A DNA stretch of 64,000 nucleotides. Source: an uncultured Porphyromonadaceae bacterium (GTDB lineage Bacteria > Bacteroidota > Bacteroidia > Bacteroidales > Muribaculaceae). Under the pieces are notes generated by a model, which saw nothing but the letters and a program-made list of their open reading frames with translations, did no database searches and was not told the origin of the DNA. This document shows, in pieces, positions 37,112 to 45,895 of this stretch (position 1 is the first letter of the stretch; each line of letters starts with the position of its first letter). The DNA is taken from NCBI GenBank assembly GCA_902461565.1, contig CABPYL010000001.1:82287-146286 (forward strand), read 5' to 3'. The position numbers and the translations under genes were made by a program.

Positions 37112-38314
37112 TTAGTTTGTAGTTTCGAACATCTGTCGGCGGGCCGTCATGCAGGCGCCAATGATGCCGGCTTTGTCGTGCAACTTGGAGCAGACAAGTT
37201 TGGTATCGCTGTTGACAAGCTTGAGTGAATGTTTCTTGATTGTCTGTCGCACGGGCTGTATCAGATAGTCGCCGGCAGCCGACAGAGTGCCGCCGATAAC
37301 AACGGTTTCGGGGTTGAAGATGTTGATCATGTTGGCGAGCTGTACCCCCAACTTAATGCCTATATCCTCCAGAAGGTCTATGCACAGATAATCCTCGGCG
37401 TTGATGGAATCGATGATATCCTGCAGGGTGATGTTCTCGTTGTTCTGGACCTGTTTGGACAGTATCGAGACTTTGCCTTCCTTTATGCTTTCGAGCACAC
37501 GGCGATGCAGAGCCGCACCGGAAACTTCGGTTTCCAGACATCCTTTTTTACCGCAGTGGCACATAATCTCGTTGTCGAAAGCATGGATGTGGCCAAATTC
37601 GCCGGCAAAACCTGATTTACCCTCGTAGACAGTGCCGTTAATCACAATGCCAAGGCCAAGACCCCAGCCCATGTTCACGAAGAGCAGGTTTTTCTCGCCT
37701 TTGGCGGCACCTCGCAAGCACTCGCCGTATGCCATAGCGCGTGTGTCGTTTTCGATGCACACCGGTACTCCCATTTTCTCAGAAAGAATCTCGTTGAGAG
37801 GCGTCTCAGAAAATACGAACATGCTGTAGCAATATCCGGTGGTCGGATTCACACGACCGCCGATATTCACGCAGGCATTCAGAATCTTGCTGCGCTCGAT
37901 TCCGCTGCCTTCAATAAAATCCGTGGCAATTTTGCAGATTTCATCGATTGCAGTCTCCTGGGATTCCATATTGTATGCAATGTCGAAATCCTGACGAACC
38001 ACCTCGCCGTTAAAGTTGCAGATTCCTATATTTACAAGACCTCGCTTGATGTCGATACCTAAAAAATAGCCCGACTGCGGATTCAAACCGTAAGTACTGG
38101 GTTTGCGTCCCGACTTTGAATCGGTTTTGCCATAGTCGTTAAGGATACCCTCTTCAACCATCTCGTTAACGAGTTTGGTAACAGTGGGAATGCTAAGATT
38201 CAACTCTTTCGCGAGCTCTGCAATGGTGGAATTAAGATTATAAAAGAAGGATGTTATAACCTTTTTCTTATTGCTGCCTAATTCTGAATCGGTAATTATC
38301 TTTAAAGGAGTCAT
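37112..38314 (-). CDS. ROK-family transcriptional regulator (NagC/Mlc type)
   Basis: 400 residues from the ATG at 38314; the upstream in-frame extension crosses the promoter and is rejected. N-terminal winged helix-turn-helix (about 15-75: TIAELAKELNLSIPTVTKLVNEM), then the ROK sugar-kinase-like domain with LGIDIKRG, NDTRAMAYGE, the GxGxG-type GWGLGLGIV, EFGH and the zinc cluster CHCGKKGCLE. Such proteins bind a phosphosugar or sugar and repress sugar genes; some are kinases. The only neighbour is the DUF4886 gene, so the target is not evident. Its own promoter suggests autoregulation. Confidence 0.88.
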   Translation of the reverse strand: MTPLKIITDSELGSNKKKVITSFFYNLNSTIAELAKELNLSIPTVTKLVNEMVEEGILNDYGKTDSKSGRKPSTYGLNPQSGYFLGIDIKRGLVNIGICNFNGEVVRQDFDIAYNMESQETAIDEICKIATDFIEGSGIERSKILNACVNIGGRVNPTTGYCYSMFVFSETPLNEILSEKMGVPVCIENDTRAMAYGECLRGAAKGEKNLLFVNMGWGLGLGIVINGTVYEGKSGFAGEFGHIHAFDNEIMCHCGKKGCLETEVSGAALHRRVLESIKEGKVSILSKQVQNNENITLQDIIDSINAEDYLCIDLLEDIGIKLGVQLANMINIFNPETVVIGGTLSAAGDYLIQPVRQTIKKHSLKLVNSDTKLVCSKLHDKAGIIGACMTARRQMFETTN

Positions 38315-38335
38315 GCAGTGTTTGGTTTTATGGTG

Positions 38336-38366
38336 CAAAGATAACACAAAATCTAACTCAATGCAA
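38336..38366 (-). promoter_or_regulatory. Promoter of the ROK gene
   Basis: Minus strand: TTG (38366-38364), 20-base spacer, TATCTTTG (38343-38336), 22 bases before the start codon. Confidence 0.65.
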
Positions 38367-38526
38367 TAGGTTATACACAAAAATTAACCAAATAATTTTG
38401 CACAACACACAATAAATCTTTCAGTTATATCTCAAAATAGCTGTATGGTGCGTTCTGTTGTTTAAAAGCATAAGTTACCGAAATAACATATAGAATAAAA
38501 ATAGGAGGAAAATGGCTATATTAAAC

Positions 38527-38573
38527 AAATAAAGATATACAGCTGATTTTTAATAGGCTGAATATCTTTATTT
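38527..38573. terminator. Terminator of tRNA-Thr, possibly bidirectional
   Basis: AAATAAAGATATACAGC (38527-38543) pairs with GCTGAATATCTTTATTT (38557-38573) over 17 positions with one mismatch. It lies 9 bases past the tRNA on the minus strand, with TTTAATA following; on plus it is followed by TAAC. Confidence 0.65.
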
Positions 38574-38581
38574 TAACTTTG

Positions 38582-38654
38582 AGCCGCGAGTGGGACTCGA
38601 ACCCACGACCTTTTCGTTACGAATGAAATGCTCTACCAACTGAGCTATTGCGGC
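38582..38654 (-). tRNA. tRNA-Thr (anticodon CGU)
   Basis: 73 bases. Acceptor GCCGCAA/TCGCGGC (one A-C mismatch at 6-67), D arm AGCTCAGTTGGTAGAGC, anticodon loop TTCGTAA (CGT), T arm GTGGG-TTCGAGT-CCCAC, discriminator T. The 31-39 pair is a mismatch. CCA is not encoded. Confidence 0.92.
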
Positions 38655-38676
38655 GGATGTCTTTGCTAATGCGGTG

Positions 38677-38706
38677 CAAAGTTACCACTTTTTTTTGATA
38701 TTCCAA
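38677..38706 (-). promoter_or_regulatory. Promoter of tRNA-Thr
   Basis: Minus strand: TTG (38706-38704), 19-base spacer, TAACTTTG (38684-38677), 22 bases before the tRNA. Confidence 0.6.
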
Positions 38707-38833
38707 CCATTTTTGCCAAAAAGCTTTCGGGGTCCGTTTTGGAGGGTGTATGGATTCCGCATGGTGGTGGCGTATATCCGCTATGTGCGGGTTGTCTGAA
38801 CTGCCGGAGTGTTTGTCTTGTTTTAAATTATAT

Positions 38834-38849
38834 CCGGCGGTGGCGCCGG
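38834..38849 (+). other. GC-rich hairpin in the aquaporin leader
   Basis: CCGGCG, GTGG, CGCCGG followed by CACTATTTTAAC, 44 bases upstream of the aquaporin start. It could be an attenuator or an upstream terminator. I found no consensus promoter in the 180 bases before it. Confidence 0.35.
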
Positions 38850-38893
38850 CACTATTTTAACGTTTAATTCGTTTCACCAAATAATAATTATTT

Positions 38894-39586
38894 ATGAAAA
38901 AGTTTATTGCCGAAGGTGTCGGAACGATGTTCCTTGTACTTCTTGCATGCGGCAGCGCCGTTCTTGCCGGTCCTTCCATTGGCGGCCTGGGCATCGGTCT
39001 GTGTTTTGGTCTGGTACTTGTTTGTCTTTGTTACTGCATAGGCAATATATCGGGCTGTCATGTGAATCCTGCCGTATCTATAGCGGTTTACCTTGCCGGC
39101 CGCATGAGCGGTCGGGATTGTATCGGCTACATTGCATTCCAGCTGCTTGGCGCCACTATTGGCGCGGGGCTGCTGTACGGACTTATGAAACTTGGCGCAG
39201 GCTATAATTTCGGGGGCACAACCGGGGCGGACGCTTATCTCGCCACGAATGTCCTTCAGCCGGGTGCGACAAGCGGGATGGCTCTCCTTTCCGAGGGGTT
39301 GCTGACGTTTTTCTTTGTTTTTATTGTGCTTGGCGCCACGGATGCAAACAAGGGCTTCGGCAAATTCGCCGGTCTTGCTATCGGTCTTGCCCTTGGCCTG
39401 GTGAATATTGTTGGTATTCCGGTAGACAACTGCTCGGTTAATCCGGCCCGCAGTTTCGGTCCTGCCGTATTCTGTCCAGGGGCATGGGGCGATTTCTGGA
39501 TTATGGTAGTGGGGCCTGTTGTTGGTGCGGTTATTGCTGTTCTGTGCTGGAACATGCTCGTCAAATCCCACAAATCTATTGAATAA
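38894..39586 (+). CDS. aqpZ: Aquaporin Z-type water channel
   Basis: 230 residues, six transmembrane helices plus two half-helices. The NPA motifs are at 58-60 (HVNPAVS) and 183-185 (SVNPARS), with selectivity-filter Arg186. The length and short loops match bacterial aquaporin Z rather than the longer glycerol facilitator GlpF. A Cys (residue 55, GCHVNPA) stands where many AqpZ proteins have Gly. It is an inner-membrane channel, probably cotranscribed with the HdeD-like gene six bases downstream. Confidence 0.9.
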   Translation: MKKFIAEGVGTMFLVLLACGSAVLAGPSIGGLGIGLCFGLVLVCLCYCIGNISGCHVNPAVSIAVYLAGRMSGRDCIGYIAFQLLGATIGAGLLYGLMKLGAGYNFGGTTGADAYLATNVLQPGATSGMALLSEGLLTFFFVFIVLGATDANKGFGKFAGLAIGLALGLVNIVGIPVDNCSVNPARSFGPAVFCPGAWGDFWIMVVGPVVGAVIAVLCWNMLVKSHKSIE

Positions 39587-39592
39587 ATAATT

Positions 39593-40162
39593 ATGGCTCA
39601 GAATATATCCAATGCAGGGCTTGGACGTCTGTGGTGGGTTCCCTTGGTTACCGGCCTTATCTGCATAGGCTTGGGTATCTGGACTTTTGCCTGTCCGGCA
39701 GAGTCTATCAAGGCTCTTGCCTATGTGTTCTCGGTATGTCTTGTAATAGCGGGAGCTTTTAATATGGGGTACACTCTGCTTGCGTTCGGTATGCCGAATC
39801 GCTGGTGGAGCTGCGCTCTTGGATTGCTTGAAATTCTTGCCGGTGTATGGCTGCTTGCTATGCCGCAGGCACAGATGATGGCTTCATTCATTTTTATTGT
39901 GGGTGTGTGGATCATCATTTCGGCTATAAACTCTATCTGCGAGGCCGGATTCCTGGCATCCTATTCTGCAGGCTGGCTTGTGTGGATGATACTCCTGCTT
40001 ATTGCCACAGTGGTTCTGGCAATTATCTTCCTCTCGGGTCCCATTGCAGGCGGTGTCGCTGTCTGGCTGTGGATGGGTTTTTCCTTTATCTGTTTCGGAT
40101 GTTTCCGTCTCTGCCTGGCGTTTATGCTCCGTGGCGTTGAAAAAGTTTCAGAAAATATATAA
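39593..40162 (+). CDS. HdeD-family (DUF308) membrane protein
   Basis: 189 residues with six predicted transmembrane helices in three tandem pairs (GLGRLWWVPLVTGLICIGLGIWTF at the start), the DUF308 pattern. In E. coli HdeD is linked to acid resistance; the role here is unknown. It directly follows the aquaporin gene, suggesting a joint response to osmotic or acid stress. Between it and the superoxide dismutase gene (40163-40274) I see no promoter or terminator. Confidence 0.75.
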   Translation: MAQNISNAGLGRLWWVPLVTGLICIGLGIWTFACPAESIKALAYVFSVCLVIAGAFNMGYTLLAFGMPNRWWSCALGLLEILAGVWLLAMPQAQMMASFIFIVGVWIIISAINSICEAGFLASYSAGWLVWMILLLIATVVLAIIFLSGPIAGGVAVWLWMGFSFICFGCFRLCLAFMLRGVEKVSENI

Positions 40163-40274
40163 TTTATTAAGTATCAGCTGTCGGCGCGTTTAACAAATGT
40201 CAAATACGGCAATCTGCTGAACCTTGAATGCTCCGCAGCGTTGATTAATTAAAAACAATAATAATATACCTACT

Positions 40275-40856
40275 ATGCAATACGAACAACCACAGTTACC
40301 ATATGCTACCGACGCTCTCGAACCGGTTATCAGCCAGAAAACCGTCGAGTTCCATTATGGCAAACACGAAAAAGCATATATCGACAACCTGAACCGTCTA
40401 ATAAAGGGCACTGAGTTCGAAGACGATGAACTCGAAGACGTGATAGCGAAATCTTCGGGCGCGCTATTCAACAACGCATCGCAGGCGTGGAACCACATCT
40501 TCTACTTTTTTACATTCGCTCCTGACGGTAGTCATGAACCCAAAGGCGCGCTCCGCGAAGCAATTGACCGGGATTTCGGGTCTTTCGAAGATTTCAAGAA
40601 AGCTTTTGTCGACGCAGGCGTAGGCTTGTTCGGCTCGGGCTGGGTATGGCTGTCGCGCGATGAAACCGGCAAGCTTTTTATCACCCAGGGCCCCAATGCA
40701 GGTAATCCCATCACCACGGGGCTTACTCCGTTGCTTACTTTCGATGTATGGGAACATGCCTACTATCTCGATTATCAGAACCGGCGTGCCGATGCGTTGC
40801 AGAAGCTGTGGGATATCGTTGACTGGGACGTTGTCGAAGGAAGATATGAAGAATAG
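40275..40856 (+). CDS. sodB: Superoxide dismutase (Fe/Mn type)
   Basis: 193 residues, the standard cytoplasmic length. Metal ligands are His27, His74, Asp157 and His161 (DVWEHAYYLDY). The FNNASQAWNH stretch and GLFGSGWVWL are family signatures; Gln69-type pairing and the GPNAGNP loop favour the iron or cambialistic form seen in Bacteroides. It converts superoxide to peroxide and oxygen. It ends in its own terminator. Confidence 0.93.
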   Translation: MQYEQPQLPYATDALEPVISQKTVEFHYGKHEKAYIDNLNRLIKGTEFEDDELEDVIAKSSGALFNNASQAWNHIFYFFTFAPDGSHEPKGALREAIDRDFGSFEDFKKAFVDAGVGLFGSGWVWLSRDETGKLFITQGPNAGNPITTGLTPLLTFDVWEHAYYLDYQNRRADALQKLWDIVDWDVVEGRYEE

Positions 40857-40898
40857 AACAAGCACTTTAACATAAGCATAATGTGATGAATGGAAAGG

Positions 40899-40936
40899 GA
40901 GGTACCTGTGAAGGCACCTCTTTTTCTTTTCTTTTG
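40899..40936 (+). terminator. Intrinsic terminator of the superoxide dismutase gene
   Basis: GAGGTACCT pairs with AGGCACCTC (one A-C mismatch) around TGAA-type loop, followed by TTTTTCTTTTCTTTT. Confidence 0.8.
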
Positions 40937-41115
40937 TGTAATGTGTGGACGCATGAAAAGGTGTCAGACGGGTGCGTCAATATGTCATATACAGTGGTCT
41001 GGCACCGATATTGCAATAAAGGATGCAGCACCACGGAACCAAATGGCCATGCCGCTTGTTTCTTTTATTGAATGATATATAAGTTCACCATAGCAACGTT
41101 CAACCACTACATATT

Positions 41116-43707
41116 ATGAATTTCAACAATTTCACCATTAAATCGCAGGAAGCCATTCAGAAGGCTGTCGAGATTACGCGCGGAGCCGGTGCCCAGGCCA
41201 TTGAGCCGGAGTGCATTCTCAAGGGCGTTATCGACGAAGGCGAGAGCGTGGTAAATTTCATTTTTCAGAAAATCGGAGCGAATCCCGCTACGGTAACGCG
41301 TCAGGTAGATGCCGATATTGCCGCGCTGCCGAAGGTGTCAGGCTCCGAGCCATATCTCAGCCGCACCTCCAATGACGTCCTGCAGAAAGCGCTTGATGTG
41401 TCCACAAAGATGGGCGACCAGTATGTTACGCTGGAAACACTTCTTGTAGCCCTGTTCGAAATCAATTCCAAGGCATCGGCCGTGCTCAAGGATGCCGGTC
41501 TGACCAAAAAGGATCTTGAGGCCGCAATTCAGGAACTTCGCAAAGGCAAGAAGGCCACCGATCAGGGTGCCGAGGAAACCTACAACGCTTTGTCCAAATA
41601 TGCCATTAACCTGAACGAGCGTGCCCGCGCCGGCAAACTCGATCCAGTTATCGGCCGCGACGAGGAAATACGCCGTGTGCTGCAGATCCTGAGTCGCCGC
41701 ACAAAGAACAATCCCATGCTTATCGGCGAGCCCGGTACAGGCAAAACAGCTATTGCCGAAGGCCTTGCACACCGTATTGTCCGCGGCGACGTGCCTGAGA
41801 ACCTGCGCACAAAGCAGATATATTCGCTGGACATGGGTGCGCTGGTTGCCGGCGCCAAATACAAGGGCGAGTTCGAGGAGCGTCTGAAAGCCATCGTCAA
41901 CGAGGTTACGGGCGCCGACGGCGAAATAATTCTCTTTATCGACGAAATCCATACTCTTGTTGGCGCCGGAAAGGGAGAAGGCGCGATGGATGCTGCTAAC
42001 ATCCTTAAGCCGGCCCTTGCCCGCGGCGAACTACGCAGTATCGGCGCCACGACGCTCGATGAATATCAGAAGTATTTCGAGAAAGACAAGGCTCTTGAAC
42101 GCCGTTTCCAGAAAGTTATGGTAAACGAGCCCGACGAGGCCTCGGCCATAGCCATTCTCCGTGGTCTTAAGGAGCGCTACGAGAACCACCATAAGGTCCG
42201 TATCCGCGACGAGGCTATTATCGCCGCCGTGCAGCTGTCCGAAAGGTATATCACCGACCGTTTCCTCCCCGATAAAGCCATAGACCTTATCGACGAGGCG
42301 GCTTCAAAGTTGAAGCTGGAGATTGATTCCGTGCCGCAGGCACTCGATGATATCACCCGTCAGATTGCTCAGAAGGAAATTGAGCGTGAGGCTATCAAAC
42401 GCGAGGGCGAGAAAGAGCGGGTAAAGGAAATAGAGCGTCAGATCGCCGAGTTGCGCGAGGAAGAAAAGCAGTATACGGCCAAATGGACGGCCGAACGCGA
42501 GCTTATCAATAAGATTCAACAGAACAAAATTGACATTGAGCAGCTTAACTTCGAGGCCGAGAAAGCCCAGCGCGAAGGCGACTATGCCAAGGTTGCCGAA
42601 ATCCGTTATGGCAAGGTTTCTCAGAAAGAGAAGGAAATAGCCCAGACGCAGGAGCAGTTGAAAATGATGCAGGGCGAAAAGGCTCTTATCAAGGAAGAAG
42701 TTGATTCCGAAGATATTGCCGATGTTGTATCGCGTTGGACAGGTATTCCCGTCAACAAAATGGTGCAGAGCGAGAAAGACAAGCTTCTGCACCTGGAACA
42801 GGAGCTTCACGACCGTGTAGTTGGCCAGGACGAGGCCATCAGTGCCATCGCCGATGCCGTGCGCCGCAGCCGCGCCGGCCTCAACGACCCCAAACGTCCC
42901 ATCGGCAGCTTTATCTTCCTCGGCACTACCGGCGTTGGTAAAACCGAACTGGCAAAGGCGCTTGCGGAATATCTGTTCGACGACGAAAACATGATGACGC
43001 GAATAGATATGAGCGAGTATCAGGAGAAGCATTCTGTATCCCGTCTCGTCGGTGCGCCTCCGGGATACGTAGGCTACGACGAGGGAGGGCAGCTCACCGA
43101 GGCTGTACGCCGCAAACCTTATTCGGTTGTTCTTTTCGATGAAATCGAGAAAGCACATCCCGATGTGTTCAATATCCTGCTGCAAGTGCTCGACGACGGA
43201 CGTCTGACCGATAACAAGGGCCGTAACGTCAACTTCAAGAACACAATAATCATCATGACATCCAACATGGGTTCACCGCTTATCCGCGACAACTTTGCCA
43301 AGATAACGCCCGAAACCAAGGACAAGATTGTAGAGGAAACCAAGAATCAGGTTCTGGATATGCTCAAGCAGACTATCCGTCCCGAATTCCTCAACCGAAT
43401 CGACGAGATTATAATGTTCACCCCTCTCAACCGTAAGGAAATCGAAGAAATCGTGGGCTTGCAGATCAAAGGCATTCAGAAGATGCTTGCCGCGAATTCC
43501 GGCATACAGCTTCAGATTACTCCTGCGGCCCTCAGCTTCCTGGCCGACGAAGGCTTTGACCCCGAATTTGGCGCGCGCCCTGTCAAGAGGGCCATACACC
43601 GTCTGGTGCTCAATCAGCTTTCCAAGGATATCCTTGCGCAGAAAGTAGACCGTACACGTCCCATCGTAATAGACGTTAAGGATGACGGTCTTGTATTCAC
43701 CAACTGA
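41116..43707 (+). CDS. clpB: ClpB disaggregase
   Basis: 863 residues, full-length ClpB. N-terminal Clp-N domain (about 1-150), first AAA+ module with Walker A GEPGTGKT (204-211), a long coiled-coil middle domain (about 405-530, rich in Glu, Lys and Arg) that marks ClpB rather than ClpA or ClpC, and the second AAA+ module with GTTGVGKT (603-610) and the C-terminal D2 region. It threads aggregated proteins with DnaK. It is monocistronic. No CIRCE element or other heat-shock operator was seen in the 180 bases upstream. Confidence 0.97.
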   Translation: MNFNNFTIKSQEAIQKAVEITRGAGAQAIEPECILKGVIDEGESVVNFIFQKIGANPATVTRQVDADIAALPKVSGSEPYLSRTSNDVLQKALDVSTKMGDQYVTLETLLVALFEINSKASAVLKDAGLTKKDLEAAIQELRKGKKATDQGAEETYNALSKYAINLNERARAGKLDPVIGRDEEIRRVLQILSRRTKNNPMLIGEPGTGKTAIAEGLAHRIVRGDVPENLRTKQIYSLDMGALVAGAKYKGEFEERLKAIVNEVTGADGEIILFIDEIHTLVGAGKGEGAMDAANILKPALARGELRSIGATTLDEYQKYFEKDKALERRFQKVMVNEPDEASAIAILRGLKERYENHHKVRIRDEAIIAAVQLSERYITDRFLPDKAIDLIDEAASKLKLEIDSVPQALDDITRQIAQKEIEREAIKREGEKERVKEIERQIAELREEEKQYTAKWTAERELINKIQQNKIDIEQLNFEAEKAQREGDYAKVAEIRYGKVSQKEKEIAQTQEQLKMMQGEKALIKEEVDSEDIADVVSRWTGIPVNKMVQSEKDKLLHLEQELHDRVVGQDEAISAIADAVRRSRAGLNDPKRPIGSFIFLGTTGVGKTELAKALAEYLFDDENMMTRIDMSEYQEKHSVSRLVGAPPGYVGYDEGGQLTEAVRRKPYSVVLFDEIEKAHPDVFNILLQVLDDGRLTDNKGRNVNFKNTIIIMTSNMGSPLIRDNFAKITPETKDKIVEETKNQVLDMLKQTIRPEFLNRIDEIIMFTPLNRKEIEEIVGLQIKGIQKMLAANSGIQLQITPAALSFLADEGFDPEFGARPVKRAIHRLVLNQLSKDILAQKVDRTRPIVIDVKDDGLVFTN

Positions 43708-43754
43708 TAAATAATAGAGTAAACAAGTAATAATCAACTAAAAACTCAAAGAAA

Positions 43755-44234
43755 ATGAAAAAGTCTCTCTTCCTCATTCTTCTTCTCCTTGTTCCGGCAC
43801 TGGCCTTCATGTCGTGCGATGACGACAAGGATCTGCCCAATGTGAATTTTACAGTCGCCTTCGAGAATCCCGTTGTAGACAACACCGTATATGTTGTTGC
43901 CGGAGATACTGTGAAGCTTACCAGCGTAACAGTACAGAACGTAGAAACCAACAAGGCAGCGGCTGTTACCGGAGTTAACTATTATCTGGACGGCTATTAC
44001 CTGGGAGCATCTATTTTCGCTCCGTATCCCATCTCGATTCCCGTAAGCGAATCGGCAGAGCCCGGCGAGCACTTCCTTGAACTGGAAGCAGGCGTTGTGG
44101 CAGTCGACAAATCACCTGCCTTCGCTGTCCTTGGCTACGATATAGAAGTTGTGTCATCGGCAGATGATATTCCATCGGAAGCCACGGCAAAAGTCCTTAC
44201 CGGCAATGCCAAGACATTCGATCACAAGAAGTAA
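43755..44234 (+). CDS. Small lipoprotein of unknown function
   Basis: 159 residues. Lipobox AFMSC (Cys21) followed by three Asp, a pattern that favours outer-membrane and often surface location in this phylum. The rest is a single beta-sandwich-like domain (about 30-135) with VAGDTVKLTSVTV and a GVNYYLDGYYLG segment, reminiscent of immunoglobulin-like domains in surface proteins. I do not recognise a named family. It lies 47 bases after clpB and ends in a strong terminator, so it may be read through from clpB. Confidence 0.7.
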   Translation: MKKSLFLILLLLVPALAFMSCDDDKDLPNVNFTVAFENPVVDNTVYVVAGDTVKLTSVTVQNVETNKAAAVTGVNYYLDGYYLGASIFAPYPISIPVSESAEPGEHFLELEAGVVAVDKSPAFAVLGYDIEVVSSADDIPSEATAKVLTGNAKTFDHKK

Positions 44235-44254
44235 TGAGTTCCGCACATAATAGC

Positions 44255-44290
44255 AAATGCCGCGCAGCAGTACCGCCGCGCGGCATTTTT
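44255..44290 (+). terminator. Intrinsic terminator after the small lipoprotein gene
   Basis: AAATGCCGCGC (44255-44265) and GCGCGGCATTT (44278-44288) pair perfectly; the T run extends to 44290. Confidence 0.9.
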
Positions 44291-44323
44291 ACTAAAATAA
44301 TCGAGTTAAAATTTGTAAAACGC

Positions 44324-44354
44324 TTGCACGGTATTCAGATTTTGTCTAATTTTG
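44324..44354 (+). promoter_or_regulatory. Promoter of initiator tRNA
   Basis: TTG (44324-44326), 20-base spacer, TAATTTTG (44347-44354). The tRNA starts 15 bases downstream. Confidence 0.65.
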
Positions 44355-44368
44355 CAGCGTAAAAACAA

Positions 44369-44440
<72 letters not shown>

Positions 44441-44497
44441 CTATAATAAGCCGGTCGATATTTCGAGCGGCTTTTTCTTTTAAACAAGCATCATACG

Positions 44498-45895
44498 ATG
44501 GCCGAGACGTTTCAGCAACCCGTAAACAGCACCGCAGATCTTGGAACCAGTCCCATAGGCCGGTTACTGATACATTATTCTCTGCCGGCCATCATTGCCA
44601 GTCTTGCCACATCGCTGTATAATATCATAGACAGCATATTCATTGGTCGCGGTGTGGGGGCAATGGCAATCACAGGGCTCGCAATCACGTTCCCGCTGAT
44701 GAATCTTGTAGTGGCGTTCTGTGTGCTTGTTGCCGTCGGAGCTTCCACTATATCATCGATATTTCTGGGCCAGAAGGACTATGCCAAGGCAATGCGTGTG
44801 GTTGGTAATGTTACCATCCTGTGTATTATCCATGCGGTAGTGATAACTGCAGTCGGGCTTGTCTTTCTCGATCCGGTACTCTATTTCTTCGGCGCCACCG
44901 CAGAAACTATAGGTTATGCGCGTGAATTCATGGTCATAATACTCTTGGCTACCCCCATGACGTATGTGTTCCTTGGTCTAAACAATCTTATGCGAGCCAC
45001 GGGTTATCCGCGCAAGGCTATGGTGTCGGCTTTGCTTTCCGTCGCCGTCAATATTGTGGCCGCGCCTATATTCATTTTCGTGTTTCACTGGGGCATCGCC
45101 GGAGCAGCTATTGCGACAGTGCTTGGGCAATCGGCAGCCTTCGTATGGGTTCTATTCCACTTTATATCGCGTAAAACATTTATCCGTTTTTCGCGCGGCA
45201 GCTGGAAACTTAGCCTCAGCCTGATAAAGAACATATATTCTATAGGCCTTTCGCCTTTCCTGATGAACTGTACGGCGTGTCTTGTTGTGGTTTTTATCAA
45301 CAAGGCGTTGTTGTCCTCGGCCGGTGCCGACGGAAACCTCGCCGTAGGTGCCTATGGTATTATCAACCGTACCACCATGTTTTTCGTGATGATAATCTTC
45401 GGTATCTCGCAGGGCATGCAGCCTATTTTAGGATATAACTACGGTGCGGCAAACTGGCCGCGCATCAGTAAAACTCTCAACAGGGGTATATGGCTGTCGG
45501 TAATCGTGGCAGGCATCGGCTGGGTAGCTACCGAATGTTTCCCCGACCTTATAAGCGGTATGTTCACCACCGACGAGCGCATGATTTCTATCGCTCGCCG
45601 TGGCTTCCGGATATATTTTATAATCTATCCACTTGTAGGACCCCAGATTATCATTCAGAACTATTTTCAATCCATAGGCAAGCCCAAACTTTCCATCTTT
45701 CTGTCGCTCACGCGCCAGCTTATTTTTCTTCTTCCGCTATTGTGGATTTTTACCTCCTTGTGGGGCGTGGAAGGCGTGTGGGCGTCGATGTGCGGTAGCG
45801 ATTTCCTTGCCTTTATTCTTGCTTTAATAACAGTTATAATTATGAACCGGCATCTTTCGCGACGCATGGTTCAAGCCCATATTACCGATGACTGA
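44498..45895 (+). CDS. MATE-family efflux transporter
   Basis: 465 residues with twelve transmembrane helices. The MATE signatures are SLPAIIASLATSLYNIIDSIFIGRG in the first helix and the matching IGLSPFLMNCTACLVVVFINKAL in helix seven; QGMQPILGYNYGA is the usual MepA/VmrA-branch motif. It is a sodium or proton drug antiporter, only distantly similar to the DinF-type copy at 34583. It starts 57 bases after the initiator tRNA with no terminator between, so read-through from the tRNA promoter is possible. It overlaps the next gene by eight bases. Confidence 0.9.
   Translation: MAETFQQPVNSTADLGTSPIGRLLIHYSLPAIIASLATSLYNIIDSIFIGRGVGAMAITGLAITFPLMNLVVAFCVLVAVGASTISSIFLGQKDYAKAMRVVGNVTILCIIHAVVITAVGLVFLDPVLYFFGATAETIGYAREFMVIILLATPMTYVFLGLNNLMRATGYPRKAMVSALLSVAVNIVAAPIFIFVFHWGIAGAAIATVLGQSAAFVWVLFHFISRKTFIRFSRGSWKLSLSLIKNIYSIGLSPFLMNCTACLVVVFINKALLSSAGADGNLAVGAYGIINRTTMFFVMIIFGISQGMQPILGYNYGAANWPRISKTLNRGIWLSVIVAGIGWVATECFPDLISGMFTTDERMISIARRGFRIYFIIYPLVGPQIIIQNYFQSIGKPKLSIFLSLTRQLIFLLPLLWIFTSLWGVEGVWASMCGSDFLAFILALITVIIMNRHLSRRMVQAHITDD

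Noticed and set aside
40883..41071. 62-codon frame after the superoxide dismutase gene
   Set aside because: It starts in the terminator and has Cys-rich random composition and no recognisable start signal.
40937..41115. Heat-shock operator (CIRCE, TTAGCACTC-N9-GAGTGCTAA) before clpB
   Set aside because: No match found by eye in this stretch.
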